A DNA stretch of 64,000 nt from Chalciporus piperatus (Eukaryota; Basidiomycota; Agaricomycetes; Boletales; Boletaceae), in the NCBI GenBank assembly GCA_038093975.1, contig JBBPTG010000004.1, positions 806,001-870,000 on the forward strand, read 5' to 3'. Below are positions 31,515 through 43,019 of this stretch, in pieces. The position numbers and the translations under genes were made by a program. The notes under the pieces are model-generated. The model saw only the letters and a list, made by a program, of their open reading frames with translations. It was not told the origin of the DNA and searched no databases. Position 1 is the stretch's first letter, and each line of letters starts with the position of its first letter.

Positions 31515-32525
31515 ATGTCTACTGTAGAGATCATCGAAGATCCCCCACATCCCGCTCCATTACCTCGTTCAGCGTCCCAGCCTAAACCGAAAGGGATTCT
31601 CAAGAACGCAGCGCCGCCACTGTCATCTACTCAACAACAACAGTCGGTGTCTCCTGTTTCCTGTCTGATATCACTACGTTTAACCTCGTCTCCTTCACAG
31701 CAGTCTACAATGGGACGAAGAGAACATTGCATTGACGGAGATTGAGAAAGATAGTCTCATGAAGATTACAGAGCCTAAGACGCCCTATGTACGGTACAAT
31801 GCCGAGACGGACGAAGTCGAGGGTGGTAAGTCCTGTCTCTCTGTGCACACGGGTGGCACGCTACTTAATCTTCGTATATGGATAGATATACCAGACCTTC
31901 AACTCGGAGCACGCGCTGGTTCTCCGAGCAGCTTCGGTTCGCGAGCTGAATCACCCACGAGTATGATCGCCTCTGGTCCCTCTTCGCGTAGAGCATCGTT
32001 GTCGAGCGCAGGTCGGAATTCGTCAGGGCGTTCTGGTAGTGCCACTTCGAGTCGAAGCACGTCGTTCAATCTCCCAAACGAGGCTAGGGGAGATATCAGA
32101 GCTATCAAGGCCGAGCCGGGGGATGAGATCGAGACGGACGAGGAAATGGACGAGGAAGGTGGGTTGTGTTGTGTTTGTTTTGTTTACTGTGGTACTGATC
32201 GACGTCGGTGTGCGGATGATGTTCTGTAGCCGCTGTTAAGCATGCTGCCTTTGTCAGAGCACGGCTCCGGCACTACTCGAACGAGGCTGAGGCGATGAAG
32301 GTAGGTGTCTCCTTTGTCGTTGGGAGTGTCTTAACTCAACCAATCACACAGAAAGCGCCGCAGCTCATGGACGAGGAAGATACCGATCAGACGGGCACAG
32401 GAGCTGGAGGAGGAAATGGAAATGCTGGCATGATCAATTCGGAGGGTGATCTAGATCAGTCGCAGGCTTCTGAAAGAGTGCCATACATAGGGGAACTTGT
32501 CAATGGTGATGCTCATGGCGAATGA
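31515..32525 (+). CDS. Protein phosphatase inhibitor 2 / Glc8 family
   Basis: Intrinsically disordered regulator of protein phosphatase 1 (Glc7). The conserved elements are in order: KPKGILKN (the K-GILK PP1-binding motif), [17 protein letters not shown], then [20 protein letters not shown] containing the TPY phosphorylation region. A second conserved block, [20 protein letters not shown], follows after a Ser-rich linker and an acidic run. Five exons are read with short introns; the first donor, near 31640, is ambiguous. The start [13 protein letters not shown] is chosen as the first Met after an upstream hydrophobic non-homologous stretch. Confidence 0.88.
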
Positions 32526-33199
32526 ATTCGCACTTGATATCAGTTTATCATTTCATTTCGTTAGGAACATGTTACTCTTGGGCGTTCGATCGTTGCTATA
32601 ATGCATCTCACCTTTATGTCGACAATGTGGTTTTTCATTGCACGCCTGCGGTACGCCGTTAACCCTGAGCTGATTCAGAATGACCATTCGGTTTATTCAA
32701 GTTCATTTGCTTGATCTTGGTGCAGGTGGAATATTTCAATACATGATGTTGTACGTTGAGTCAAGATACAACAGGTTCTCGTACATGATAGACGCTGCCA
32801 AGCGCTGATTAATGATTCTCGAGCTCGTATATTCGGCGCGCACTGGCGATCCAACTTCTCTCGCATTTTTCTCCATCAAATTAACCTGTGGGCCCTCGAG
32901 CCCTGCACAATAGGTGGTCCAAGAAATATCTGAGACTTTCCAGTTAGATATCTGCTTCCCGGGGGCCAGTGCCGTCCAACAGGTGAATGCGAATAAACTG
33001 GAGAGATTCTGGCAAGTTATTTCTGGCCATTCCGATTTCGTGATCCTCCCAATAAACCTCTGAATTAATTTCAATCCAACTAAAGCAGGCTCAAGTAGGA
33101 GGCGTAGTAGGCAGTGGGGGTGCGCCCATTAACAATCCAGGGATGAAGTAAAACGACACTATTATACAAAATCGATAACGACCGAAAAAAAGTCCACCT
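32526..33199. other. Intergenic between two convergent genes
   Basis: This is the 3' flank of both the inhibitor-2 gene (+) and Sec18 (-). No gene or repeat is supported. Confidence 0.4.
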
Positions 33200-36136
33200 C
33201 TATCCACTCAGCGTAAATAGCCCATTCATCAACCGCTGACCAGCGCTCTCCGGCTCCTGCCGCGCCATCTCAATGATACTCAGCAACTTCTTGATACCGA
33301 CCAACAAGGGTAACGTCGGTGTCTCTGCCTCGGCAGCGTTCCGCGGGAATCCTGCACTGGCCAGCTGTTGGAGGGTTCGACGGAGCTCTGACGACTCGGA
33401 AGGGAATAGGTCGACCGCTCTCAGGACGACTTCTAGTTGTTCGAGGTGACAGACGGGTGGCGCTTTGATGGAGGCATCAAACACTTCTGAGAACCCAAGG
33501 TCGGTAATCGGTGACCCAAGGGACGAGGTGGCTATCACAAGGATGCGGCGACCCTGGAAAATAGTTGTTTACCACTCATCAAACGGAGTAAAAAATGTCA
33601 CTGCGCACCTTTGGAGGTTTCCGTGCGATGAGCACAAGCAATGTTTGAAGGACCGCATTCGAGAATCTGCTTCCCAGATAGGTCCAATCTGAGGAGGGTT
33701 TCTTAATATCACTCTTCAGGTAACATGCGACACGAACTCACCCAGAAGACGCTCCAAGCTGTCAACCACGATAACACTCAACGGACTCTTGTAACTATCG
33801 TTGAATGTTTTCGTGATAGCAGAAATTTTCTGCGCTTCCGAGAACCCAACCATGCGGTCAGGTGAAATAATCTTCACGAAAGGGAATTCCGACCGCCATG
33901 CGATCGTTGCGGCCAAGACCGTCTTGCCGGATCCAGGTAGACCGTGCAATAGAATGCTAACCCGCGGCGTCCGTTCGGATTTGGCAACTTGGTCGACGAA
34001 GAGTTTCCCTTTCTCCAAGATTTCCTAAAGTGCATCTCAGCAAGTCGATCCGCAATAAAGGCTTGAAAGAGTTGATGACGCACGTGGATCTCAGAATCGA
34101 ACTCGATGATGCCATTCTGAATGACTTCCTGAATCTCTTCCTCGGATGCACCAAATGCCGGCTTGATCTCCTCCAATGCTTGGAAAAAATCATCTCGGTT
34201 CACTCGGAGGTTCTCCACATCGTCTGAGATTCCCGCGAATGTTCCAACTTTCACATGCCGATTGAACGCGAAACTCGTTGCGCTCTTGACGAACCCTTCA
34301 ATCTCGGCTCCCGAGTAGTTCTTCATCAGCTGTGCGAGCTCGTTTAGGTCGACGGCGGGGTCCATAACATTGTTCGTTCGCATCTTAGAAGTGTGAATAC
34401 GCAGAATTTGATATCGACCATCTGCATCGGGGAGCGAAATTTCCATGTGCACTTCAAGACGACCGGGTCGTAGTAGTGCCTCATCGATCAAATCCACCCT
34501 GTTCGTCATACCAATGACAAGGATGTTGTTCAATCTGTCGACACCGTCCATCTGCGGCCAAACTCAGCATCCTGGAAGGCACCAAGTACAGCATAAAGTA
34601 CCTTTGATAAAAGCTGGTTGACAACGGTGTCGCCCACACCAGTCCCGCTGTTCGTCGAACCACGCTGTTTGAAAATCGCGTCCAGCTCATCGAAAATGAT
34701 GATGTGTAGACCGCTATCGTCACCCTTTTCCTTGTACTACAAGATCGTATAATGTCAGTTGGACAATTGAAGAAGTAGATGGGCACTCGCCTCTTTCTCG
34801 GCATCCTCAAAGAGCTTACGGACGTTCTCTTCGGACGCACCGACATATTTGTTGAGAATTTCTGGACCATTGACCACCTTGGGTTCTCGGGCATTCAACA
34901 TTTTACCGATTTGTCTCGCAATCAACGTTTTACCCGTCCCAGGAGGCCCGTGCAGCAGGATACCTAATCAAGTTTATCGTTACTGGATGTTTAAGTCCGA
35001 TAGGCGGGCGTGGCTCATACCTTTTACATGTTGAATGCCAAGCTTCTCGACGAGAGCTGGTGGGAATACGCGGGAAGCAAAAGCACGGCGGAAGATGTCA
35101 CCGAATTCTTTATCGAGGCCACCGATACCCATGTCCTCGAACTTGAAGTTGGGCGAAATGATCGCATTTGTAGCGGCTCTTTCAAATCGATGAGCGAGGC
35201 TATCTACTGAGGCTGAGGGTAACGACCTACCTCTTCCCGCTCGCTTTGATTTTCATCGGACTATCACCCGCTTTCATGATGGTGACGTCGGTCTTTGACA
35301 TCATCACACCCATCTCGATATGCCTCGGGTTGGTCCTCCGTGTCCCACCTTTCTGTTCGTCGGCAAGTTCAAGGATTCCCATCGACACAACGGTGAGTTT
35401 TATTTTATCGCCCTTGAAATCCACGGTAAGCATGCTGCCGGGTGCTAGCACCAGTCCGCCGTAAGCATGGAGGATCCTGTGTATCATCTCGTCCTGATCG
35501 TATGGTACGGCGTTCTCGAAATTCTTTTTGAAAAAGCTCGCGACGAAATCTATTGATTGTAGGAACGGGGGTGCATCTGGGTGTGGTGCGGCGGGGAGCA
35601 GCTCGACGGTGACTTGGTCTCCGGTGAGAGAGAGCTCCATCCATTGCCTAAGTGACATGGATGCTGCGACGGTTCCTGGTGCTATAGTGCCGGAATTATC
35701 GTGACTTTCGATGGGCGTCAGCATAGGCATAAATGGCCCAGAGACACCGTACCATGTTGTGACTGGGTATCTTCCTTTCACGATGACGTGCACGCCGTTT
35801 TGGAAGTCGGAAGGATGTACGATGAGGCAATTCTTGAGCGCAAGCGTTTCATTGGGTGTGCCCACGACGCCATAGCTGAGGTATACATCAATCGTTTGAT
35901 GCAGAATCTATAAGCGGCATCGATACATACCTCATGCCTGAGCGTGGTGGAGGAGGTTTACGACTGGATGACTGTTTCTCAAACAGCGCCAGAGATGGAT
36001 CATTGTAGTGTCCCGCTTGTGGTGGTGGGCGTGCACTGGGTCTCAATCCAGCGGGGGGGCCAGCGGGGAGGCCATCCGGTACGCGGTTGTATTGTGGGGG
36101 TTGTGCTGGCGATGACCTACCAAAGAAGGATGACAT
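33200..36136 (-). CDS. SEC18: Sec18/NSF AAA+ ATPase
   Basis: Cytosolic hexameric ATPase that with Sec17/alpha-SNAP disassembles SNARE complexes. It begins [20 protein letters not shown]. The N domain runs through [10 protein letters not shown] and [12 protein letters not shown]. The D1 AAA domain has [20 protein letters not shown], Walker A GPPGTGKT, Walker [11 protein letters not shown], and the second region of homology [18 protein letters not shown]2 has Walker A GLPGSGKT and the degenerate Walker [11 protein letters not shown] (no catalytic Glu, normal for NSF D2), then [14 protein letters not shown]. It ends GLFTLSG at 33200. It is divergent from the STIMATE-family gene. Confidence 0.95.
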
Positions 36137-36422
36137 ATTCTATGAAGTGATTAGGATATTTCCTTGTCTTTTACCGTTTAGTTATATATCTGTCCGCTGT
36201 CGTGGTCGTGGTCGTGGTCCTCGTTGTCCGCAGTGTCTGCGTCCGCGGTCGGCTAATAGCGATTATGTCATCATGTCCATTCAGTGAGCTGCAGAGTTTT
36301 GTCTCTGACAGGAGCCACTCTCTGTGACATTGTGCCATTGCCGGGGAGCTGCGGCTCTTGACAAGGCTCAGATTCATTACCCCAACCGTCGACGTGGAAG
36401 ACGCTCACAACGTTCAAAGACC
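36137..36422. promoter_or_regulatory. Shared divergent promoter, Sec18 / STIMATE-family gene
   Basis: 286 bases separate the two start codons on opposite strands. A GTCGTGG-rich run near 36200 is a simple-sequence stretch. No factor site is assigned. Confidence 0.45.
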
Positions 36423-37845
36423 ATGGTCTCAGTGGCAAGAATCGTCAACAACAGCTTGAGCGACCTCCCTCTCGACCGGCCATCATGCCAACTACTGGGA
36501 CCCACCGCGCTGGCAAGTCACACAGATTCATATTCTCACTAGCAGACCCAGTAAATGTCGTTGATAGGTCGTTCAAGCACTCATGGGCGTGTTTGCCATC
36601 CTTTCGCTCGTGTACAAGAGGCATCGTGAAACCCAGAAACGGCTTTGGAAGATATGGTGAAACCACCAACCGTTCATCCCTATCCATCGACTGAACGCGT
36701 TTTATATGGCCATGTACAGGTTATTCGACGTTTCCAAGCAAGTTGCTGGCCAGATGTTCGTGCATGGGTTAAACGTGCTTATATCCGACCTCGGATCACA
36801 TCACTCTGCGGGGAATGCCTGCACATATTATTTCCTTAATATCCTCGTCGATACCACGCTAGGTGGGCTTTAGTATTTTGTGATTCTACATCCGATCTCA
36901 CTCCTTGGCGAAAACCAGGCGTCGGGTTGATTTATCTCGTGCTACAAAGTCTAACCTGGCTACTCTCGAAGAACATGGGCATCAAAGGTTTAAATACGGG
37001 ACAATATGGCAATCCGCCCTCAATTACTTATTGGCTCCGTCAGGCTGCTGTATACGTGTGTGCCATCACGACGATGAAATTTCTCGTTGTCGCGCTATTT
37101 GCCGTCTGGCCAGGCATATATGGCATCGGTGACTGGCTACTTAGTTGGACCATCATCGGGCATGGAGATTCTTTCCAGATTATATTGTACGTGAATTTCT
37201 GTGCTCATTCCCCGACGTCTCACGAATTTTTCCAGTGTCATGGGTATATTCCCTATCATCATGAATGTTCTTCAATTCTGGTTGATCGACTCGATCGTCA
37301 AAGCATCCACCAGTCCGACCACCGTTCATTCTACCTCGCCTAGAAATTCCAACTCTCAAGACCGCGAGCCATTGTTCAATTCCCCCGATGATGATGACGA
37401 TGATGTTGCCCCCCAGGACATAGAGAGTGTATCTCGACCATCCGCCTCCAGGACAACGTCCGACGACTACAAGACACTCATCGGTGGGGAGGACAACAAA
37501 TCCAAGCTAACTGGATCTGGCGCTTCGTCATTATCAACTCTGCCGAGATCCTCAGTCGTCGCTGCGCATGATTACCCTCCCAATAGTGTCGGCAGCGCAT
37601 CCTCACTAGTCAGCAATATGTCGTCAAGATCCAGACATAAATACAAACTTTCAGCTCCACCACCACTCGACTTACCGATAACCTATACACCTGCTCAGAT
37701 CGTGGTATCGCAACCCGCTGATGACACTGTTCGTGCAGAAGACTTCGATGCGTTGGAAAAAGGTGACTGGGTGGGCTCGCAAAGGGTCGGAGGATGGAAT
37801 AAGCTGCGGTCAGAACAGACTAGGACTCGTGTTAGTGTGAGGTAG
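36423..37845 (+). CDS. STIMATE/YPL162C-family membrane protein
   Basis: Multipass membrane protein. Animal STIMATE (TMEM110) regulates STIM-Orai Ca2+ entry at ER-plasma membrane junctions, and the yeast relative is vacuolar. Exon 1 (36423-36512) encodes 30 residues ending CQLLGPTAL and uses a GC donor (GCAAGT). Exon 2 (from 36568) continues VVQALMGVFAILSLVYKRHR. Then LFDVSKQVAGQMFVHGLNVL, NACTYYFLNILVDTTL, GQYGNPPSITYWLRQA, WPGIYGIGDWLLSW and FVMGIFPIIMNVLQFWLIDS follow in family order. The C-terminal 190 residues are an acidic, Ser-rich tail with an Asp run and a terminal SQRVGGWNKLR. Five exons are read. Confidence 0.88.
36513..36567 (+). other. GC-AG intron in the STIMATE-family gene
   Basis: This 55-base intron begins GCAAGT, the standard GC-donor consensus, and ends TTGATAG. 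Removing it joins ...LLGPTAL to VVQALMGVF in frame and restores the family-conserved first membrane segment. No alternative GT donor nearby keeps the frame. Confidence 0.8.
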
Positions 37846-38142
37846 CCCCAGCCTTCTCTCGGGTGGATCTTCCCGGGAACTACTTGACCATTTTTTTTCT
37901 TACGCATATCCGGCTTGCCTCGTGTATATGTACCATATCTCAGACAATCATTCTCGAGCTCCATGCTACTTACTTGTCGTTGGTCGTGGCGTTTAATGCG
38001 TATTACTATTTACCTAGACTCTTCCCAGGTGTGTTATACACGCGGCCTGTGTGACACAGCAAGCAACGCCTGAGGTTTTTTTTCCATCACAGCGCTCCCA
38101 CCTCTCCGCTTATCCAGGGACTGCACTTCAGGTGCCAATATA

Positions 38143-40419
38143 ATGGTCGGAAACGACGCGCCTTCCAATAACGTAGCGATAGAGAACGACGCGGAGCCTG
38201 CTCATACTGGTTCCGCGTTCTCACTCGAAAACATCCTCGGTGACAATCACGACGCACTAGAACACCCAGGGCTCAAACAACAGGAGCTAGATGCATCGAC
38301 AGCGGCAGCTAAGGGCTGGGACGAAGAGTTTGCTGATCGGCCAACGGCGGAGGGGTTCTGTGTAGAATGCGAGGGTGAGTTGGGCGTGATGCTCTTTCTT
38401 GGGATGGGGTGATGATCATCTGACTGATCATCATTATTGCTTCCTGCGCCCGAACAGATCAACCTGTGCAAGTCTCGTGTAAAGAATGCGAGGAGAGTTA
38501 TTGCGAGGTGTGCTTCGCAGCGCAACACAGAAAAGGAACGAGAAAGAAGCATGTCGTCACGCCTATCACTTCTGCAAATGCGAAAGAAGCACTGGCGACT
38601 GATGGGGCGAGAAAAGCTGACGAGGTGTGTCTTACTTTTTTGATGTTCGATGTCTGGTTGCTCACTTGGGCATTGGGCTCAGGTCGATGCGGATGTCGAG
38701 ATGGAAGACGACTCCGACGCAGAACTCGACCGCATCGCCGGCGAGTCCTCTCCAGGGCCATCTAAGCAATTAGTCGGTGCCCAACCAGTCATTGGCTCAT
38801 CCGTCGGTGAATGGTTCGTCGAGCGCGCGAAATATATCCCCCTTCGCTTGACCCTCGGCGAGCGTAAATACCTCCGTCTCCTCGATGCTGCACTTCAAGT
38901 CTCAGAGTATACTGACAAGATCGACACCCTCGGCTTTGGTCTCTCGAAAGCGAAACGAATCGTCCACCAGATTCGTGAACTTTGCGCGATCTTGTCCGGG
39001 CTCGTGTTGTCCGCGGACTATAAACTCGGACAAGAACTGTTCACAGATCGGGATTTCCAGAACAATGCGGAATTCTATCAGCAGATATTCGAGCTCGGAC
39101 GTCGGCATAAGATCATGAACCCTGATAAAATGCGCACGACGTACGGGAAGCTGATCTATCTCCTCCAGGTAAGCATATAGTATGCGAGATTCGTATCAGC
39201 TGTTGATGGAAGATGTACAGGACAGCCAATCGCCTGAAGTGATGGACATGCTCAGCTTTTCCTGCGTCAAGCCTATCAAAACTGTATATGGCGTTCTAGA
39301 GAAACACGACGCTCTCGGGCTACTACGCGATGACCTCATGTCGGTCGCCACAAAAGAAATCTATTCCGACGGTCGATCTCGGCGGGATGTCCAAAAAGAG
39401 ATCAAGAGCAAGGAACGTGCGATCGAGACTCTGTCTTATCGCTATCAACGTGAGGGCTTGAGCCAGGAACAAGTTCGACAGTGTCTTTACAGTATCGGAG
39501 ACAATCATGCTTTCTTGCGGACGAATCGTGATCCTTGCGAGAGGATGATTCAGTACTTGAAGACGTACTTCCACCCCACACAACCGAAAGACCCAAAGCA
39601 CAGCTTGGCGATTCGGAGCGGTAAGGGGGGCGCTAGGCTCAGTCACGACCACGCAAAGCAATATTCGTTCGTTCTCCAGAGTCTGACGCTCTGGCGTGAA
39701 ATTCTGCATGGTACGCTCTTTGCTTTTCTTACAAAGAGATGGACTGAAGCCATAGGCCAGACATGTTCCGTCTTTGGTCTCTCGCGGAGCAAGATCTGCT
39801 CTCTGACACTGTTGCTTACCGTCTTCGTGACACTGGCCAAGGCCTGAACCGAGTCCAAGCTGCCCCAAAGACGCTGCGCATGATGCATGCAATTCTACAA
39901 CGGGCTCAGCAAAGCGTCGGATCTTGGGTTGGCTCTTCCGCTATCCACATGGGTGACCATAATGTACCAAATGCCTTGATGTTCATCGGTAAATCTTCCC
40001 GATTCTCATCGGTGCGGAAAACTTTTGACTGATCTCTCTTCACAGACAAATACTCTCAGATCTACCGCATTCTCCTTCCTATATGCAACACCCTCTCACA
40101 AATACCCGGTCTTGCAGAAAATCCTGCGTTACACTCTTACATCGAGGACGAGTTTGGGACCGTCGAAAGCTGCGCACGAGAAATTTTGTCCGATTTCTTC
40201 CGACATGGTTTCGATGGCTCTGGGGCGGACAACTTCTTTGATGCCGGGAGCTGTATCGATGGACGTCTGACGAGTGCGTGGAATTGGTGTGCGCAGTTGG
40301 AGAAGAAGAGGTATTTCCCTGTGTTCCTTCTGACTGGTACGTCGTTGTTTGGTTCTCGCTTGTGGAACACGAACTGATTGGCGAACGTAGGATTTATTGG
40401 ATTTGATGGAGATTGGTGA
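38143..40419 (+). CDS. B-box zinc finger plus DUF2009 (UPF0652) protein
   Basis: Conserved eukaryotic protein of poorly understood function. The N-terminal 75 residues are acidic. A B-box-type zinc finger is split by an intron: FCVECE then DQPVQVSCKECEESYCEVCF followed by AAQHRKG...KKHV. The DUF2009 region starts about KYIPLRLTLGERKYLRLLDA and SEYTDKIDTLGFGLSKAKRI and continues through KLIYLLQDSQSPEVMDML, SVATKEIYSDGRSRRDVQKE, NVPNALMFIDKYSQIYRILL and RLTSAWNWCAQLEKKRYFPV, ending LLTGFIGFDGDW. These match the UPF0652 pattern of fungi, plants and animals. InterPro has, from memory, linked this C-terminal family to a non-canonical ubiquitin E2; treat that as tentative. I see no break. Introns are short. 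Confidence 0.85.
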
Positions 40420-41623
40420 TCTTCACGATACCGCAGAATGAACGATATCCACATCGCTATGCTTGTACGCTTCGGCATTCCAGCGCATGACTGTATCTTG
40501 CAAAAAGTATTTTATCGAGTTCATGGTGAAAGACTCGCGTGTCTTAAGCCCTAGGTATAAGTCCAACAACCGTGAAACCATCGGAATACGATTGGCTGAC
40601 ACGTTGTCTGCGTTGGTACGCACTCACTCAGTTGCGGTAAAATTTCATTGATGGCATCGATGATCCCCCGTATCTGCGCTGAATTCGTCTCGTTAGAACA
40701 CGAGTCAAACAAGCCAACCTACAAAATGACATTGGTGATAGCATGGTCGTAATATTGTGGTGTTCGTCGCCATCACACTGAATCATTGTCAAGTACTCTC
40801 ACACTGGGCTATAGCACCCACGGAGGGTCCCGGTACATTGTATAATGTCGACCACGGATCCACAACTCTCCAGTAGTCTATGCTATTTGCTTGCCATCTT
40901 CCTGCTCAGCGTTCGTCTCTCCCTCTCAAATCGGCCTCAACCTCGCTTACCGTCCACACTATCTCGCGTCCTCGTCTTACCACGAGACAATGCATCCGAC
41001 TTCTTTCCCCTGTTCCCCATCAAGATGTATGTTCTAATAAACGTATCTTCTCTCACAGACGACGCCACGGGATAGCATCTCAAAATATCACTCAAAGCTT
41101 TGAATCATTGGTAGCTTAAGTACCAGGCTAGTGTATTGTCCCCTCATCTTCCACTATGAACGGAATTAATCCTCATACCATTTAGCCCTGTTAGCAAGTG
41201 CATGATCACAGTCTTTGTGTCTGATCAAGCTTATACACGCTTGTCCTCGCCTGCATCACGAAGGTATGTTATTCCTTCTGCTGGACTCCCAAAGCTCACT
41301 CAAATTTCCCTGCCCATTCGGCTTTTAACGCAATCTGAAGAATTCGCTTAGGTTATTATCTTCTGTTGTACATGTACAGCTATGTTCTTCGACCCCATTG
41401 GCGCCGCTGAAAGTCCTCCAAGATTTGATCGGAGCTGCTTGCCACCAGGGCTTGGGGTCAGTTTGTATCTCGGCTTGCTGTGTAAGGATCAGCGTCTATG
41501 CGTAGTGGAGGCTGTGGGGCCATATGCATCGTGCCTCGTGTTCATCGCATCCATTCTCTCGTTTATACCTGAAGCTGTGTCATTCTCCCCTTCTAGCAAC
41601 TTACCCCACCACAGTACGTACCC
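40420..41623. other. Accessory interval with a partial dispersed repeat
   Basis: No supported gene. It contains repeat copy A at about 40890-41035. The remainder shows short open frames without recognisable domains. Confidence 0.4.
40890..41035 (+). repeat. Dispersed repeat family, partial copy A
   Basis: The segment from TTGCCATCTTCCTGCTCAGC through CACGAGACAATGC to TTTCCCCTGTTCCCC is shared with copies at 44400-44790, 54186-54560 (reverse) and 61385-61640. This copy holds only the left part of the element. Confidence 0.75.
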
Positions 41624-42908
41624 ATGAATCGCGCTCAGCTCAAGTCTTTGTTACACCGTGTATCCGCTCCGTTATCAAAGCTAAAGGTGGTCCTCGTTAC
41701 CCGCATTCGCACCACTGGGCGCGAAGCGTCGGACGTCGCTCAGCTCGTCTTGCCTGTCGTACAGGAAGCCGCTGTTTTAGTGCCGATCGCTGGAGCAGGA
41801 TTGAAGGCCGCCATCGTTGGACTATTGCAAGTGCTTCAAGCCATTGACGTAAGGTCATTCTCTTGTATAGGATCTGGAAACCGATTTTCCACAGGCTAGG
41901 AATCAAAACAAGGCAGATCTCGAGCAACTTAAATCAAGACTCCAGAAGCTGAATGAACACGCATCCAGAGTGCCTCATCCTCAGGATATTAGAGAACTGC
42001 AGCTACGAGAAACGTTACGCGTGTGAGTGAAGATTGCTCACATCGTCTCTCGTTCTCATCGGACTCGGATGCTGCAATTAGAAAACTGGTTGCCACTACC
42101 GAGCAGCTCGAGCAGCTTAAGCAGCGTCGACTGATTTACAAGTCTGCAACGAACTTTCTGGCTGGTTGTAGCAAGGACATTCAGGACTACTTGACGGAAC
42201 ATATGGTCGGGGCTTACCTCTTATTCGTGTGAGTCGTTATGCGGTTAACTGACAGAACCACATGCAGGCCGAAGCTCGAATGTATGATCACGAGCTCATT
42301 TTCGATATCCATGCCATGGTCGTTCAGAATCCGATGGGCTGGAGACCCATGATGGTAACTCTGATTGATGCATCAAACCAGGCACATCCCATACCGATGG
42401 AGTACTGCACTTCATTTCAGGTTTGGTTTGGATATCACATGGAAATGTACAGCCTACTGAGTATCATTGTAGCAACTTCGAAATATGCTTGGGGTTATAT
42501 TAAATGGCAACTTCCCTGGTGCACGCGTGCAAAAACAGTACTTTGAAGAGGGGCAATACGATCTGTGCATCAACCGAGGCCATGATGTTGTTCATGTGAC
42601 AGGAGATGGCGATGAATGGCAAAGTATCGAACCTGGGACTAAGTTAACCATGCGCATTATAGTAGTCCAGAGACACGAACCCCATTACCTTTACCAACAT
42701 TGTCCCTCGTGCGGGGCTTGGAATGATGTGATCTCCCACTCGGGGAATGGTTGGATCACTAAAGGATTTATTCAATGGTGACTCTTGATTGTTGCAATCT
42801 CCTTACCCAGGTACCTCATTGTCAACAGCCAAACATGCCCTACGGCATACCAGGTTTTTCACGATTGGAACCGGAAACAAACCAAAAATGTATTGCAGAT
42901 TGACAATG
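41624..42908 (+). CDS. Fungal ubiquitin-like-domain protein with helical N-terminus
   Basis: Unnamed agaricomycete-type protein. The start is MNRAQLKSLLHRVSAP. It has an amphipathic, Ala/Val/Leu-rich segment (LPVVQEAAVLVPIAGAGLKA), then a coiled coil (NKADLEQLKSRLQKLNEHA; KLVATTEQLEQLKQRRLIYK). After another intron comes a beta-grasp-like domain: RPMMVTLIDASNQAHPIPME, YFEEGQYDLCINRGHDVV, and IEPGTKLTMRIIVVQ. It ends in a zinc-ribbon-like CPSCGAW. Introns lie near 41850, 42022, 42205-42268 and 42421-42474. The 3' end is unresolved: the frame can run YLIVNSQTCPTAYQVF and then into the intron-like array at 43020. The helical N-terminus resembles those of basidiomycete NLR-like proteins, but there is no NACHT domain here. 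Function is unknown; the beta-grasp assignment is by pattern. Confidence 0.55.
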
Positions 42909-43019
42909 TGGTGCGCTCGTCAATTCGAAACTATCACATAGATATTGTATGTCTTCAGTTTAATAGGGTCCGTACAGGTCCGTACTAATCATCTAACATT
43001 GGCAATTGTATTGCAGTTC

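Noticed and set aside
33200..36136. Loss of function in Sec18 D2 because its Walker B reads DSLE rather than DE
   Set aside because: A degenerate D2 Walker B is normal for NSF/Sec18, where D2 mainly supports hexamer formation.
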